Assembly (NCBI RefSeq): GCF_030709675.1
Contig: NZ_JAUZQD010000001.1
Span: 682,001-746,000 of the forward strand
Length of the DNA: 64,000 bases
Source of the DNA: Symbioplanes lichenis
GTDB lineage: Bacteria > Actinomycetota > Actinomycetes > Mycobacteriales > Micromonosporaceae
Direction of reading: 5' to 3'
The position numbers and the translations under genes are program-made. Numbering within the stretch: position 1 is the first letter of the stretch; each line of letters opens with the position of its first letter. Under the pieces are notes generated by a model, which was not told the origin of the DNA, ran no database searches, and saw only the letters and a program-made list of their open reading frames with translations. Positions 16,176 through 25,498 of this stretch are shown one piece after another.

Positions 16176-18686
16176 TTACGCGGGGGCGGGCTCGGGCATG
16201 CGCTGCACCGGCGCCGCCGGACGTGGGGCGTGCACGAGGGACGCGATCCGGTCCACGTACAGCTGGGGGTGGTGGGCCTTGGCTACCACCTCGCGGGAGC
16301 GGCGGCTCTGCTCGGTGTAGAGCGCCCGGTCGCTCGTGTAGCGCCGCAGCACCTTGGCGACCTCCTCGGGCGCACAGTAGACAGCGGCGTCGCCGAAGAC
16401 CGCCGCGTGCCGTTCCGGCGTCAGCACGATCACGCCCTGCCCGGCCGCCTCCAGCGCCGGCCGCGAGAAGGTCTCGACCGCCTCCGGGTGCGGGAAGTGC
16501 AGGTAGAAGTCGAGCTGGTGCAGGAACGTCCGCAGGTCCAGGTCGGTGGCCTCGAAGACCAGGTGGGAGCGCGGCCCGCCGAGGACCACGTCCGTACGCG
16601 GCCAGTCCGGCAGCCGCAGCCGCACGTCCACGCCGTCGAGCAGGTCGTGGACGGTCAGCGCCTCCCGCGTGTCCTTGGGCCAGACGCCCTGGTCGCACAG
16701 GTCGGTGCCGGCCACGGGCGCGTCCGGGGCCGCCCCGCGCCGCACGGCCGAGTAGCGGTCCGTGCCGACGACGGCCGGCAGGTCGTACGGGGTCAGCTCC
16801 ACCGCCGGCCGGTAGGCCCGCAGCACCGCGCGGATCTCGGGGTCCTGCGGGCACCACACCGGCGTCACGCCGAAGAGCTGCTCGGCGACGCGCGTGCAGG
16901 CGGCCACGTCGTACCGGTTGTCGAAGCCGTCGCGCCGTACCGGGGCCTGGTCCGCGACGAGCAGCAGCTGCCGCGGCCGCAGCAGGCACTCCTCGCCCTC
17001 CGCGAACTGCAGCACCGCCGCCTGCCGCACGATCAGCAGCGCCGCCCTGTTCTCGTCGCCGGGCAGGATCTGCGTGACCCGGCCCGCGTTGACCAGCTCC
17101 TGCACGGGCTCGCAGAGCGGATAGCGCCGCCGGGCCATGGGCCGCAACGACTCCATGTGCAGGACGGCCACCCGCAGCCCCCGGTCGGCGAGCGCGCGCA
17201 TCTCCTCGATCGCCCCGAGCTGCGCCCCCTGCAGGAAGCGCCAGTCCCCGGCGAACACCACGTCGAACTCCGGCCGCGCCGGCGCCTGGTCCCGGGCGTA
17301 CCGCAGATGGTCCGGCGCCGCGAACGGCCGCTCACTGCCGTCCTTCGGCCGGTAGGGCCCGGCGGTCCGCGCGGCGACGCGGCTGTGCCACTGCTGATAG
17401 GCCGACGAGTACGCCACCCGCGCCGGATGCATCCAGTAGGCCCGGATCTCAGAGCGCGACAACGAGCCGTGCGACAGCCGGATCAGCGCGAGCGGCTCCG
17501 ACTCGACGTGGCAGACGGCCCGTTCGCCGTACACCGCCCGGATCCGTCCGATGTACTCCGAGTCCGCCGCCTTGCGCACGGTGTCGAAGTAGCCGATCCG
17601 GTCCATGACGAGCGCCCGCCGAAAGAGCAGCGACGACGGATTGAACCGCCCCGTCCGTACGGCCGGCCGGGTGAGCAGCAGCTCGTCGGTGACCCCGAGC
17701 CCGTCACTGGTCGTCGCCACCACGCGCGACCCCGACAGCAGCGGCCGCACCTGCAGCTCCAGCCGCCGCGGATGCGACCAGTCGTCCGAGTCCTGGAACG
17801 TCACGAACTCGCCCCCGGCCGCGTCCAGCCCCGCGTTCCGCGCCGCATAGGTGCCCTGGTTGACCGGCTGCTTCACGAGCCGCACCCGCGGCCCGAGCGC
17901 CACCGCCCGCCCCAGCACCTCGTCGAACTCCGCCGGCGACGCGTCGTCCACAATGATGATCTCGGTGTTCCGCCACGACTGGGCCAGAATGCTGCGTACG
18001 GCCGTGATCAGCCCTTCCCCCGGATGGAAGGCCGTCACGATCACCGAGATCCGCTGCGGCTCCTCCACCGGCGCCGCCTCGGCCGACGTGGTCAGCCGGT
18101 CGAAGGGCTCACTCCCGTCGCCGGGCCCCAGCGCCGGACAGGGCCGCGGCATGAGCCGCTGAAACCGCGCCAGCCACGGCGCCACGGGCTGGTCCGCGTG
18201 CACGAACGGATTGGCGACGTCCAGCTCCAGGTCCTGCCGCACCGCCGGGCTCATCGACCGGTACGCCCCGAGCAGCACCCGCGCGGCGTCCGCCCCGCGC
18301 CACGCCAACGTCAGCTGCGCGTGCAACCCTTGATGCGACCCGGGCACGGCGTCCGCCCCGAGCCCCAGCCGCAGCAGCTCATAAAGGGCGAGGGCGTCCG
18401 TACGGTCGGTCGGCAGCATGTCCTGCAGAGCCAGCGTCTGCGCCAGCCCCGAGATGACCGAAGGCCGCACCCCACCGGGCAACCCCCGCAACCACGGCAC
18501 ATCAGCCGCCCGAGCCGCCGCGATCAACTCGTCGTAACTCGCCCCGGTCCCCCGCAGCGCCGTGTACCCCTGCAACCGCCGCATCTCCAGCGACCGCAAC
18601 CGCACGGCGATGGCCGGAACCGCCCGCTGCACATGGTGCCGGGCAATCCGCAGATAATCGTCGAGCAGACCGGCTGGTTCCCCCAT
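16176..18686 (-). CDS. large multidomain glycosyltransferase (GT2 plus GT4-like C-terminus)
   Basis: An 836-residue glycosyltransferase. Residues 1-205 are a helical domain I do not recognise. A GT-A family 2 domain covers about 212-420, with SVIVTAFHPGEGLI, IIIVDDAS (243-250) and the DxD-type FQDSDDW (297-303). After it lies a second region of about 380 residues with FDVVFAGDW and, near the end, ETFSRPALEAAGQGVIVL, which resembles the C-terminal lobe of GT-B (family 4) enzymes. It is therefore probably a bifunctional or chain-elongating transferase for a surface polysaccharide. The ATG at 18686 has a weak GAGG site. It is the first gene of a pair with the membrane methyltransferase. Confidence 0.8.
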   Translation of the reverse strand: MGEPAGLLDDYLRIARHHVQRAVPAIAVRLRSLEMRRLQGYTALRGTGASYDELIAAARAADVPWLRGLPGGVRPSVISGLAQTLALQDMLPTDRTDALALYELLRLGLGADAVPGSHQGLHAQLTLAWRGADAARVLLGAYRSMSPAVRQDLELDVANPFVHADQPVAPWLARFQRLMPRPCPALGPGDGSEPFDRLTTSAEAAPVEEPQRISVIVTAFHPGEGLITAVRSILAQSWRNTEIIIVDDASPAEFDEVLGRAVALGPRVRLVKQPVNQGTYAARNAGLDAAGGEFVTFQDSDDWSHPRRLELQVRPLLSGSRVVATTSDGLGVTDELLLTRPAVRTGRFNPSSLLFRRALVMDRIGYFDTVRKAADSEYIGRIRAVYGERAVCHVESEPLALIRLSHGSLSRSEIRAYWMHPARVAYSSAYQQWHSRVAARTAGPYRPKDGSERPFAAPDHLRYARDQAPARPEFDVVFAGDWRFLQGAQLGAIEEMRALADRGLRVAVLHMESLRPMARRRYPLCEPVQELVNAGRVTQILPGDENRAALLIVRQAAVLQFAEGEECLLRPRQLLLVADQAPVRRDGFDNRYDVAACTRVAEQLFGVTPVWCPQDPEIRAVLRAYRPAVELTPYDLPAVVGTDRYSAVRRGAAPDAPVAGTDLCDQGVWPKDTREALTVHDLLDGVDVRLRLPDWPRTDVVLGGPRSHLVFEATDLDLRTFLHQLDFYLHFPHPEAVETFSRPALEAAGQGVIVLTPERHAAVFGDAAVYCAPEEVAKVLRRYTSDRALYTEQSRRSREVVAKAHHPQLYVDRIASLVHAPRPAAPVQRMPEPAPA

Positions 18687-18751
18687 CGCGGCAACAACCT
18701 CTTCATAGCCCTGGCATGGTCACTAGGCCAACGCCAGCGCCCCGCCCGAGG

Positions 18752-19366
18752 TCACGGCCTCGGATATCCCAGCTCTTCCAGCACCCGCCACACATCCGTC
18801 GACGGATTCCCGCCCGGCGCGGCCGCCAACGCCCGCGCCCGCTTCACCGCGTCGGCCACACCGCCCTCGAAGTCCGCGAAGTCGAACCTCGACTTGTCCC
18901 AGCCGCGGCCCAGCACCTTGCCGACCCGCTCGCACGCCTTCCCCGCGCTCTCCAGATGGGCCGTATGACCGGTGAGGTGCAGAAGAAGCCAGACCTCGAA
19001 GCAGGGATTGCTCCACGCGAGCCGGACGTCCCGCTTCTGCGCCTCCCTGTCGGCAGCCGCCGTATCGAAGTCGTCGACGTCGCAGACGACCCAGGCATGG
19101 TCGAAGTCGTTGTCCGCCTTCCTGCGGCCGACGGCCCTGACGGCGTCGATCGGTGACCCGTGCTCATAAGCGACCACGACCCGGCCCGCCGTGATCCAGC
19201 CGAGCTCCTTGACCCCGGAGAAGTAGGACCGCTCGGTCACCTTGCCGTTGGTGCCGACCAGCACGCTGGCCCGCTGATCGCGGCTCGGCGACCGCCGCCG
19301 GAGATCGGTTTCCCGCCCCGCACCCGGGTCGAGTCGCCGACGCCCCGGCCGGCTACTCCTGGCCAT
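18752..19366 (-). CDS. RloB/AbiLii-like protein, candidate toxin/nuclease of an AbiL-type system
   Basis: A 204-residue RloB-family protein. After a basic, probably disordered head (1-32), the family landmarks appear in order: VLVGTNGKVTERSYFSG (35-51), AWVVCDVDDFD (91-101) with an acidic DxD core, and SNPCFEVWLLLHL (119-131). The RloB motif is usually EG-x-x-TE; here the first Glu reads Asn40, which may affect activity. RloB/AbiLii proteins partner an ATPase in abortive-infection loci. The ATG at 19366 lies inside the ATPase gene (14-bp overlap), so the two are made together. The exact chemistry of the family is not settled. Confidence 0.78.
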   Translation of the reverse strand: MARSSRPGRRRLDPGAGRETDLRRRSPSRDQRASVLVGTNGKVTERSYFSGVKELGWITAGRVVVAYEHGSPIDAVRAVGRRKADNDFDHAWVVCDVDDFDTAAADREAQKRDVRLAWSNPCFEVWLLLHLTGHTAHLESAGKACERVGKVLGRGWDKSRFDFADFEGGVADAVKRARALAAAPGGNPSTDVWRVLEELGYPRP

Positions 19367-20666
19367 CCCCGCTCGCCGCCTCTCGCGCCGCCACGGCCCG
19401 CTCGAAGGGAGCCCAGGACAACTCCGGGACGCCACCGTAGTTTCCGTTGAGGTAGCGCCGCTGTCGGTTCTCCCCCTCTCGCCGCGGCTTGAAGTCCGTC
19501 AGCGGATACAGCGTGGAGGTGCCGTTCTTCGCCTTCTCGGTGAACCAGATCTCGTCCCGGGCCAGGATCTCCTCGGTGTCGAAGGTCCCCAGCAGCGTTG
19601 CGTCATGGCTGGTGAAGATCAGCTGGCTGCCGAGCGGATTGGTGCGCGGACTCTGGAACAGGTCGATGAGCTTCGCGGTCAGCATGGGATGCAGACTGGC
19701 ATCGATCTCGTCGATCGTCAGAGTGCTGCCGAGACCGAGCACCGTCGTCGCGTCCATCGCCAGCTCGAAAAGCTGCTGCGTCCCCGTCGACTCGTCGAGG
19801 AGGCCGAGCAGGACCTGACCCGACGGGCCGCGATGCGCGAACTGAAGCGACCGGCGCGGACTGTTCGGCTCGAAGACCGGCGCCCCGAGGGAGTCACGCC
19901 CGACGAGCAGGCCCAGCCCGTCGTAAGCCGGCTCGTCCAGCAGCAGGACGTCGACAATCCCCACATCCGCCGCCTTGAGCAGCTCGATGATGGCGGCACG
20001 CCGCTCATTCGTCTCGGCGGCCCACCGGCTTCCCAGCGACAGCAGGTTCCCGGCGTTCAGCCCCGGCCGATCCCTCGTGACGGCTCGCATGAACCACTTG
20101 TAGACGTCGTGCAGCGACTGAAGGCCGCCACCGGGCTGCGCCTTGGGAGCGAAGCGAGCGATCGTGGAGACGAACAATGCGGCCGGAGCGGTGATGGCCG
20201 AGATGCGCTCGAGGCCGGGGTCCTTCCGGGTTTCCTCGCCCCAGGCGAAGGAGTCACCGTCGCGTTCGAAGACACGACGCTTCTTCTTGAACGGGTAGTG
20301 GTACAACCACTCCTCGACGATGCGCTCGTCATCGAGGGTGAAGCCGTACGTGTGCCGGACACCGTCCAGGCTCAGATCGACGACATAGCGCGAAGGCGAG
20401 ACGGCGACCTCCGGGTCGAGCCGGAAAGGCTCCCTGGTCAGCGATGACGCCAGCCCGGGCTCCACCGCCCTGTCCGACTGGAGGACCAGTCGCCGCATGA
20501 AGGACAGGGCGTCCAGCGCATTCGACTTCCCCGAGGCATTCGCGCCGAAGATGCCGGCCACGGGCACCGTGACCCTGGACTCCGGCTGGGTGTAAGCCGG
20601 CGTCAGATTGAGCTGCTGCTCGTCGGCGAACGATCGATGGTTCGCAAACCGGAAGCTCTGCAACAT
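19353..20666 (-). CDS. AbiLi/RloA-like AAA (ABC-type) ATPase
   Basis: A 437-residue ATPase of the AAA_21/RloA-AbiLi group, related to OLD and SMC-like ABC ATPases. The N-terminal strand is MLQSFRFANHRSF and Walker A is GANASGKS (41-48). An ABC-like signature lies near ESTGTQQLFEL (291-301), Walker B is TLTIDEID (314-321), then the D-loop region ASLHP and the switch His in TSHD (351-354). Such ATPases sense phage or nucleic acid and control a linked effector. The ATG at 20666 was chosen because the family starts with M-L-x-S-F; an in-frame GTG lies 7 codons upstream. It forms a defence-type pair with the RloB-like gene. Confidence 0.82.
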   Translation of the reverse strand: MLQSFRFANHRSFADEQQLNLTPAYTQPESRVTVPVAGIFGANASGKSNALDALSFMRRLVLQSDRAVEPGLASSLTREPFRLDPEVAVSPSRYVVDLSLDGVRHTYGFTLDDERIVEEWLYHYPFKKKRRVFERDGDSFAWGEETRKDPGLERISAITAPAALFVSTIARFAPKAQPGGGLQSLHDVYKWFMRAVTRDRPGLNAGNLLSLGSRWAAETNERRAAIIELLKAADVGIVDVLLLDEPAYDGLGLLVGRDSLGAPVFEPNSPRRSLQFAHRGPSGQVLLGLLDESTGTQQLFELAMDATTVLGLGSTLTIDEIDASLHPMLTAKLIDLFQSPRTNPLGSQLIFTSHDATLLGTFDTEEILARDEIWFTEKAKNGTSTLYPLTDFKPRREGENRQRRYLNGNYGGVPELSWAPFERAVAAREAASGDGQE

Positions 20667-20756
20667 CGGGGCCCAACCCCCTCCCACGGACAGCCAGAAG
20701 CTCTTCCATGCGAGTAAACCACGATCGAGGCCCCCAAGGCACCTCCAAGAGCAGCC

Positions 20757-23021
20757 TCACACGGCGGCGAGCACCGCGGCTTCCACGCGGTCGCGGTCGG
20801 CGGGGCCGGCCCAGGCGCCTTCCAGGTAGAAGGCGTCCACCACGTCGCCGCCCAGGGTCGAGATGCGGGCCGCGCGGACCTGTGCGCCCGCCTCGTCCAG
20901 GGCCGTCGCGACCCGGTAGAGCAGACCCGCCGAGTCGGCCGCGCGCAGTTCCAGGACCACGGCGTCCGTTGCCACCTCGCGCAGCCAGACCACGCGCGGG
21001 GCGGCGGCTTCGCGGCCCAGGGGCGGCCGGGCGCGCAACCGTTGTGTCACAGACACGTCGCCGGCGGCCACGCGGCGGAGGTCGGCGGCCAGGGCGATCG
21101 GGTCGGCCGGGGAGCCGTAGCGGGGCTGGGTCACGAATTCGACGATCGCCCGGCCGTCCACCGTGGACGCGTCGGCCGACAGGACGTCGAGGCGGTGCAT
21201 GGCGAGGCAGGCCGCCACCGAGCCCAGCAGTCCGCGGCGATCGGCGGTTGCCACGGCCACCCGGTCGCCGTCCAGGTGGAGGGCCGGGAGGTCGCCGGAC
21301 AGCAGCTCGGGGTCCGGCTGCGGCGGGGCCGGCAGGGCGCCCGTGTCCAGCGCGGTGTGGACCCGGCTGACCAGCTGGGCCATCAGCCGTTCCTTCCAGT
21401 CCGACCAGGCGGCCGGGCCGGTGGCGTGGGCGTCGGCGCGGGCCAGGGCGTGCAGGAGGTCCAGCGTCGTGGCGTCGCCCACCTCGGCGGCCACGGACGA
21501 GATCGTCATCGGGTCGCTCAGGTCACGCCGGGTCGCCACGTCGGGCAGCAGCAGGTGGAGCCGGACCAGCGACGAGATCACCGCCACGTCGGCGGGCGGC
21601 AGGCCGATGCGCGTGGCGATCGACGCGGCGATCGGGGCGCCGACCGTGCTGTGGTCCCCGGGGAGTCCCTTGCCGACGTCGTGCAGGAAGGCGCCGATCA
21701 GCAGCAGGTCCGGCCGGTCCACCTCCCGGGCGAAGGAGCTGGCCTCGTACGCCGCCTGCACGAGATGCCGGTCGAGCGTGAACCGGTGGATGGGGTGGTG
21801 CTGGGGCAGGCTCCGCATCCGCGCCCACTCGGGCAGCCACGCGTCGATGAGCCCGTACCTGTCGCAGGTCTCCCAGGTCGGCAGCAAGCCGGGGCCGGAT
21901 CCCAGCAGCGACACCAGCGCCGCCCGGGCCGCCGGGGGCCACGGGGCGGACAGCGGCGGCGAGAAGGTCGCGAGCCATTCGGCGGTGGCACGGGCGATGG
22001 GCAGCCGTACGGTCGCCGCAGCGGCCGCCACGCGCAAGGACAATGTCGGGTCCGGGGTGGGCCCGATGGCCGTCCGCGCCAGGACCAGCTCCCCGTCGTG
22101 CTCGACCACGTCCCGGGCGACCGGCCGCCGCACGGACTTGCCGGCCGGGGACAGGCCGCGGCGGCCGCTGCGCAGGCGGTCGGCGGCGCGCCAGGCGTCG
22201 TCGAGGGCGTGGGCGATGGTCCGCGCGTCCCCGGCGACCCGGCGCAGCAGGGCGTCCCCGTCGTCCAGGTCGAGCAGCTCGGCGACGGTGCCGCGTTCCT
22301 GGGCGACGAGCCGGTCGACGCGCCGGCCCACAGCCAGGTGCAGGGCGTCCCGGGTGTCCAGCAGCCGCAGGTCGGCGGCGCGCACCGCGGGGCGCATGGT
22401 GTCGGCGATCCCGGCGCGGCCCATGCCCCGCAGGATGGTCAGGTCGCGGAGGCCGCCGGCGGCTTCCTTCAGGTCGCCTTCCAGCAGGAACGCCAGCTCG
22501 CCGTGGGTGGCCCAGCGCGTCTGGGAGATCTCTTTCAACTGCGGCAGCAGCCGTACGGCCGTCCGCCGCCACTGGTCCCCGGTCGCGGCGACGAGCTCGG
22601 CCGACAGCGCCTTGTCGCCGGCCACGTGCCGCGCGTCGAGCAGTCCGAGGGCGACCTTGACGTCGTCGACGGCCACGGACAGCGCCTCGGGGATCGTGCG
22701 TACCGAATGGTCCAGGCCGAGCCGGGCGTCCCAGATGGGGTACCACAGGCCGGAGGCGATGCGGTCGATGCCGGCCGTGCCGTTGTGCAGCAGGACCAGG
22801 TCGAGGTCGCTGTAGGGCGCGCAGTCGCGCCGGCCGAGCCCGCCCACGGCGACGAGGCTGACGCCCGGCAGGTGGCTCGGGAAGATGGATCGCAGCCAGT
22901 CGTCCAGCGACGCGGCGCGGCGCAGACGGGCGGCGGCGCCGATGTGTTCCCGCAACTCGGCGAGCGAGCCCCCGACCGGCACCCGGGGTGCGGCCGAAGG
23001 CTCGCTCACTGTGTAACTCAT
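20757..23021 (-). CDS. glnD: bifunctional PII uridylyltransferase/uridylyl-removing enzyme
   Basis: A 754-residue GlnD that senses glutamine and modifies PII. The nucleotidyltransferase core has GGLGRRDCAPYSDLDLVLL (60-78), with the catalytic DLD. The HD domain carries HRFTLDRHLVQ and GAFLHDVGKG. Two C-terminal ACT domains follow: DGDRVAVATADRRGLLG and AVVLELRAADSAGLLYRVA. In many actinobacteria GlnD adenylylates rather than uridylylates PII, so the nucleotide used is uncertain. The ATG at 23021 lies 6 bp after glnB, making this the last gene of the amtB-glnB-glnD operon. Confidence 0.93.
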   Translation of the reverse strand: MSYTVSEPSAAPRVPVGGSLAELREHIGAAARLRRAASLDDWLRSIFPSHLPGVSLVAVGGLGRRDCAPYSDLDLVLLHNGTAGIDRIASGLWYPIWDARLGLDHSVRTIPEALSVAVDDVKVALGLLDARHVAGDKALSAELVAATGDQWRRTAVRLLPQLKEISQTRWATHGELAFLLEGDLKEAAGGLRDLTILRGMGRAGIADTMRPAVRAADLRLLDTRDALHLAVGRRVDRLVAQERGTVAELLDLDDGDALLRRVAGDARTIAHALDDAWRAADRLRSGRRGLSPAGKSVRRPVARDVVEHDGELVLARTAIGPTPDPTLSLRVAAAAATVRLPIARATAEWLATFSPPLSAPWPPAARAALVSLLGSGPGLLPTWETCDRYGLIDAWLPEWARMRSLPQHHPIHRFTLDRHLVQAAYEASSFAREVDRPDLLLIGAFLHDVGKGLPGDHSTVGAPIAASIATRIGLPPADVAVISSLVRLHLLLPDVATRRDLSDPMTISSVAAEVGDATTLDLLHALARADAHATGPAAWSDWKERLMAQLVSRVHTALDTGALPAPPQPDPELLSGDLPALHLDGDRVAVATADRRGLLGSVAACLAMHRLDVLSADASTVDGRAIVEFVTQPRYGSPADPIALAADLRRVAAGDVSVTQRLRARPPLGREAAAPRVVWLREVATDAVVLELRAADSAGLLYRVATALDEAGAQVRAARISTLGGDVVDAFYLEGAWAGPADRDRVEAAVLAAV

Positions 23022-23027
23022 CGTTGC

Positions 23028-23390
<363 letters not shown>

Positions 23391-24755
23391 CTAACCGGCA
23401 ACCTTCTGGCTGACATCGGCCTTGCCGTCCGCGTCGACCGCCTTGCCCGAGCCCAGGCCGGCCATCGCGAAGGCGCCGCCGTTGCCGCCGGCGGGCGTGA
23501 AGTCGTACGCGGTCTCGCCGTGGTCGGCGATGTCGATGCCGCCGACCTCGGCCTCGTCGGACGACCGCAGCAGCTTGACGGCCTTGAGGACGAGCCCGAG
23601 CACCGCGGCGATGACCAGGGAGTAGACGGTCACGGCCAGGCTGGCGACGAACTGCCGGCCGAGCTGCGTGGCGCCGCCGCCGAAGAACAGGCCGTTGTCC
23701 GCGCCGAGCACGTCGCTGATGGCCGAGTTGACGCCGTTGTCGGCGAAGAGGCCGAGCCACAGCGAGCCGATCCAGCCGCCGACGAAGTGGACGCCGACCA
23801 CGTCGAGCGAGTCGTCGTAGCCCAGCTTGTACTTGAGGCCGACCGCGAGGGCGCAGACCACACCGGCGACGATGCCCAGCAGGGCCGCGGCCAGCGGGGC
23901 GATGAAGCCACAGGCCGGGGTGATCGCGACCAGGCCGGCGACCGCGCCGGAGGAGGCACCGACCAGGGTCGGCTTCCCGTCCCGCAGCCACTCGACGATG
24001 ATCCAGCCCAGCAGCGCGGCGGCCGTGGCGACCTGGGTGTTGACGAAGGCGACCCCGGTGACGCTGTCGACGGTCAGCTCGGAGCCGGCGTTGAAGCCGA
24101 ACCAGCCGAACCACAGCAGACCGGCGCCGAGCGCGACGAACGGCACGTTGTGCGGGCGCATGTTCTCCCGCGGCCAGCCGATGCGCTTGCCGAGCACGAG
24201 CACGAGGCCGAGCGCCGCGGCACCCGCGTTGATGTGCACCGCGGTGCCACCGGCGAAGTCGAGCGCGTGCACGCCCGCGCCGATCCAGCCGCCGCCCCAG
24301 ACCCAGTGCGCGACCGGGACGTAGACCAGCGTGAACCAGCCGAACGCGAAGAGGATCCAGCCGCCGAACTTGAGGCGGTCGGACAGGGCGCCGCTGATCA
24401 GGGCCACCGTGATGACGGCGAACATCATCTGGAAGACCATGAACACGTAGACCGGGATGCCGGTCTCGCCCCACATGTCCGGCAGCCAGCTGGTGCCGGT
24501 GCCCGCGTACTGGGTGAAGGAGCCGAGGAACTTGTTGAATCCGTCCGAGTCGTTGCTGCCGAAGGCGAGCGTGAACCCGTAGAGCATCCAGAGTACGGAG
24601 ATGAGCCCGATACTGCTGAAGCTCATCATCATCATGTTGAGTGTGCCCTTGGACCGGTTGAGGCCACCGTAGAACAGCGCCAGACCCGGGGTCATGAGCA
24701 AAACGAGCGCAGACGACACGAGCAACCAGACGGTATTGCTGGCGTTGATCTCCAC
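23391..24755 (-). CDS. amtB: ammonium transporter AmtB
   Basis: A 454-residue Amt/Mep/Rh ammonium channel with about eleven membrane helices. Family signatures are visible: TPGLALFYGGLNRSK at 22-36, the pore Trp/Phe region in FAFGWFTLVYVPVAHWVWGG, the FAGGTAVHINAG segment with the first pore His, and YDDSLDVVGVHFVGGWIG with the second His. An unusually long C-terminal tail follows the canonical regulatory segment and ends in a Gly/Asp/Lys-rich stretch. The GTG at 24755 has GAGGAGG. It heads the operon with glnB and glnD, behind a candidate GlnR box at 24870-24906. Confidence 0.96.
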   Translation of the reverse strand: MEINASNTVWLLVSSALVLLMTPGLALFYGGLNRSKGTLNMMMMSFSSIGLISVLWMLYGFTLAFGSNDSDGFNKFLGSFTQYAGTGTSWLPDMWGETGIPVYVFMVFQMMFAVITVALISGALSDRLKFGGWILFAFGWFTLVYVPVAHWVWGGGWIGAGVHALDFAGGTAVHINAGAAALGLVLVLGKRIGWPRENMRPHNVPFVALGAGLLWFGWFGFNAGSELTVDSVTGVAFVNTQVATAAALLGWIIVEWLRDGKPTLVGASSGAVAGLVAITPACGFIAPLAAALLGIVAGVVCALAVGLKYKLGYDDSLDVVGVHFVGGWIGSLWLGLFADNGVNSAISDVLGADNGLFFGGGATQLGRQFVASLAVTVYSLVIAAVLGLVLKAVKLLRSSDEAEVGGIDIADHGETAYDFTPAGGNGGAFAMAGLGSGKAVDADGKADVSQKVAG

Positions 24756-24869
24756 GCTGCCTCCTCTCGGAATATGTCTTCCTCACGGTCCACAGGGCAG
24801 CATCGCGCCGGTCGACCGGTGTGTGCGAGGAGCCTCCCGGTCAGCTGTTTCACCCACGGTCTACGCGCG

Positions 24870-24906
24870 ATTTCCAGCGCGTGACCGGTTGTTTCGTACG
24901 TGTGAA
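24870..24906 (-). promoter_or_regulatory. candidate GlnR box upstream of amtB
   Basis: On the minus strand the order is TTCAC-N6-GAAAC-N5-GTCAC-N6-GAAAT, 115-151 bp upstream of amtB. This matches the actinobacterial GlnR pattern of alternating GTnAC and GAAAC half-sites, with one base less than usual between the two pairs. Further half-site-like GTAGAC and GAAAC follow at 24847-24864, closer to amtB. GlnR activates amtB-glnK-glnD in known relatives. Apart from these sites, nothing is seen in 24907-25100. Confidence 0.65.
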
Positions 24907-25104
24907 GAAACTCTCACAGGAGCGCCGACAATGCTGATGGAAACGCCACAAATGGCCCAGGAGGGCGTCGGCACCAGACAGATCACATTCATCAAGACGA
25001 TGTCGTAGCGGGGTGGCACTTGCAGACCGTCGCTCCCGCCGAGGTGCCCGGCACGACTCCGCTGGCCGCTGACGCGTCCAGAACGCGGAGCCCCACCGGG
25101 CCAC

Positions 25105-25363
25105 GTGCGTGATCCAAGCTCCCGAAGATCAAAAGCCCGCCACTCGACCGTGTGCCGATGGGCTGCTGCGGGCGGCCCCAAGGCGCCGCGCTACAGCCCG
25201 GGGGCGTACTCGAAGGCGGACGCCCGGCGTGCACCGGGGCCAAGGTGCCGCGCCCGTGGAGATGGCGCGCGACATGGTGACTGCCTCGGACGCGCGCCAT
25301 CTCGAACCCGTGCGACTCCAGCGCTCGGACAATGCGAAGCCCGGGTGAGGGAACCGGCGGCAT
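25105..25363 (-). pseudogene. decayed HicA-like mRNA interferase (toxin relic)
   Basis: From an ATG at 25363 the first 48 codons read like HicA: LRIVRALESHGFEMARVRGS then HH...R and LAPVHAGR, the dsRBD-like fold with the catalytic His in RGSHH. After position about 25220 the frame no longer gives the usual C-terminus. Family-like pieces (PGL-x-RG and an EWRAFDLREL tail) lie in another frame and past a stop, so at least one frameshift and a nonsense change are implied. The ATG overlaps the TGA that would have ended the hicB-like frame, the normal arrangement for hicBA. Confidence 0.5.
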
Positions 25364-25498
25364 CACGCAGCGACGGTGATGGACAACTCCCGCGCACGCC
25401 GAACTCCTCGACGAGCGCGGTGAGCGCCTCGTGGAGATCGTCGAGCGCCTCCTGCTCGGAAGCGCCCTCACCATGCGCGGCGACAAGACGGCAAACGC
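25363..25498 (-). pseudogene. decayed HicB-like antitoxin (relic)
   Basis: A HicB-like C-terminal segment is readable: VAAHGEGASEQEALDDLHEA then LTALVEEFGV. The expected ending RELSITVAA followed by TGA is in a different frame, so a one-base indel sits near 25400. The N-terminal half is missing: the fragment begins directly at the stop codon of the APH-like kinase gene at 25499. It is therefore truncated and frameshifted. Confidence 0.5.
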
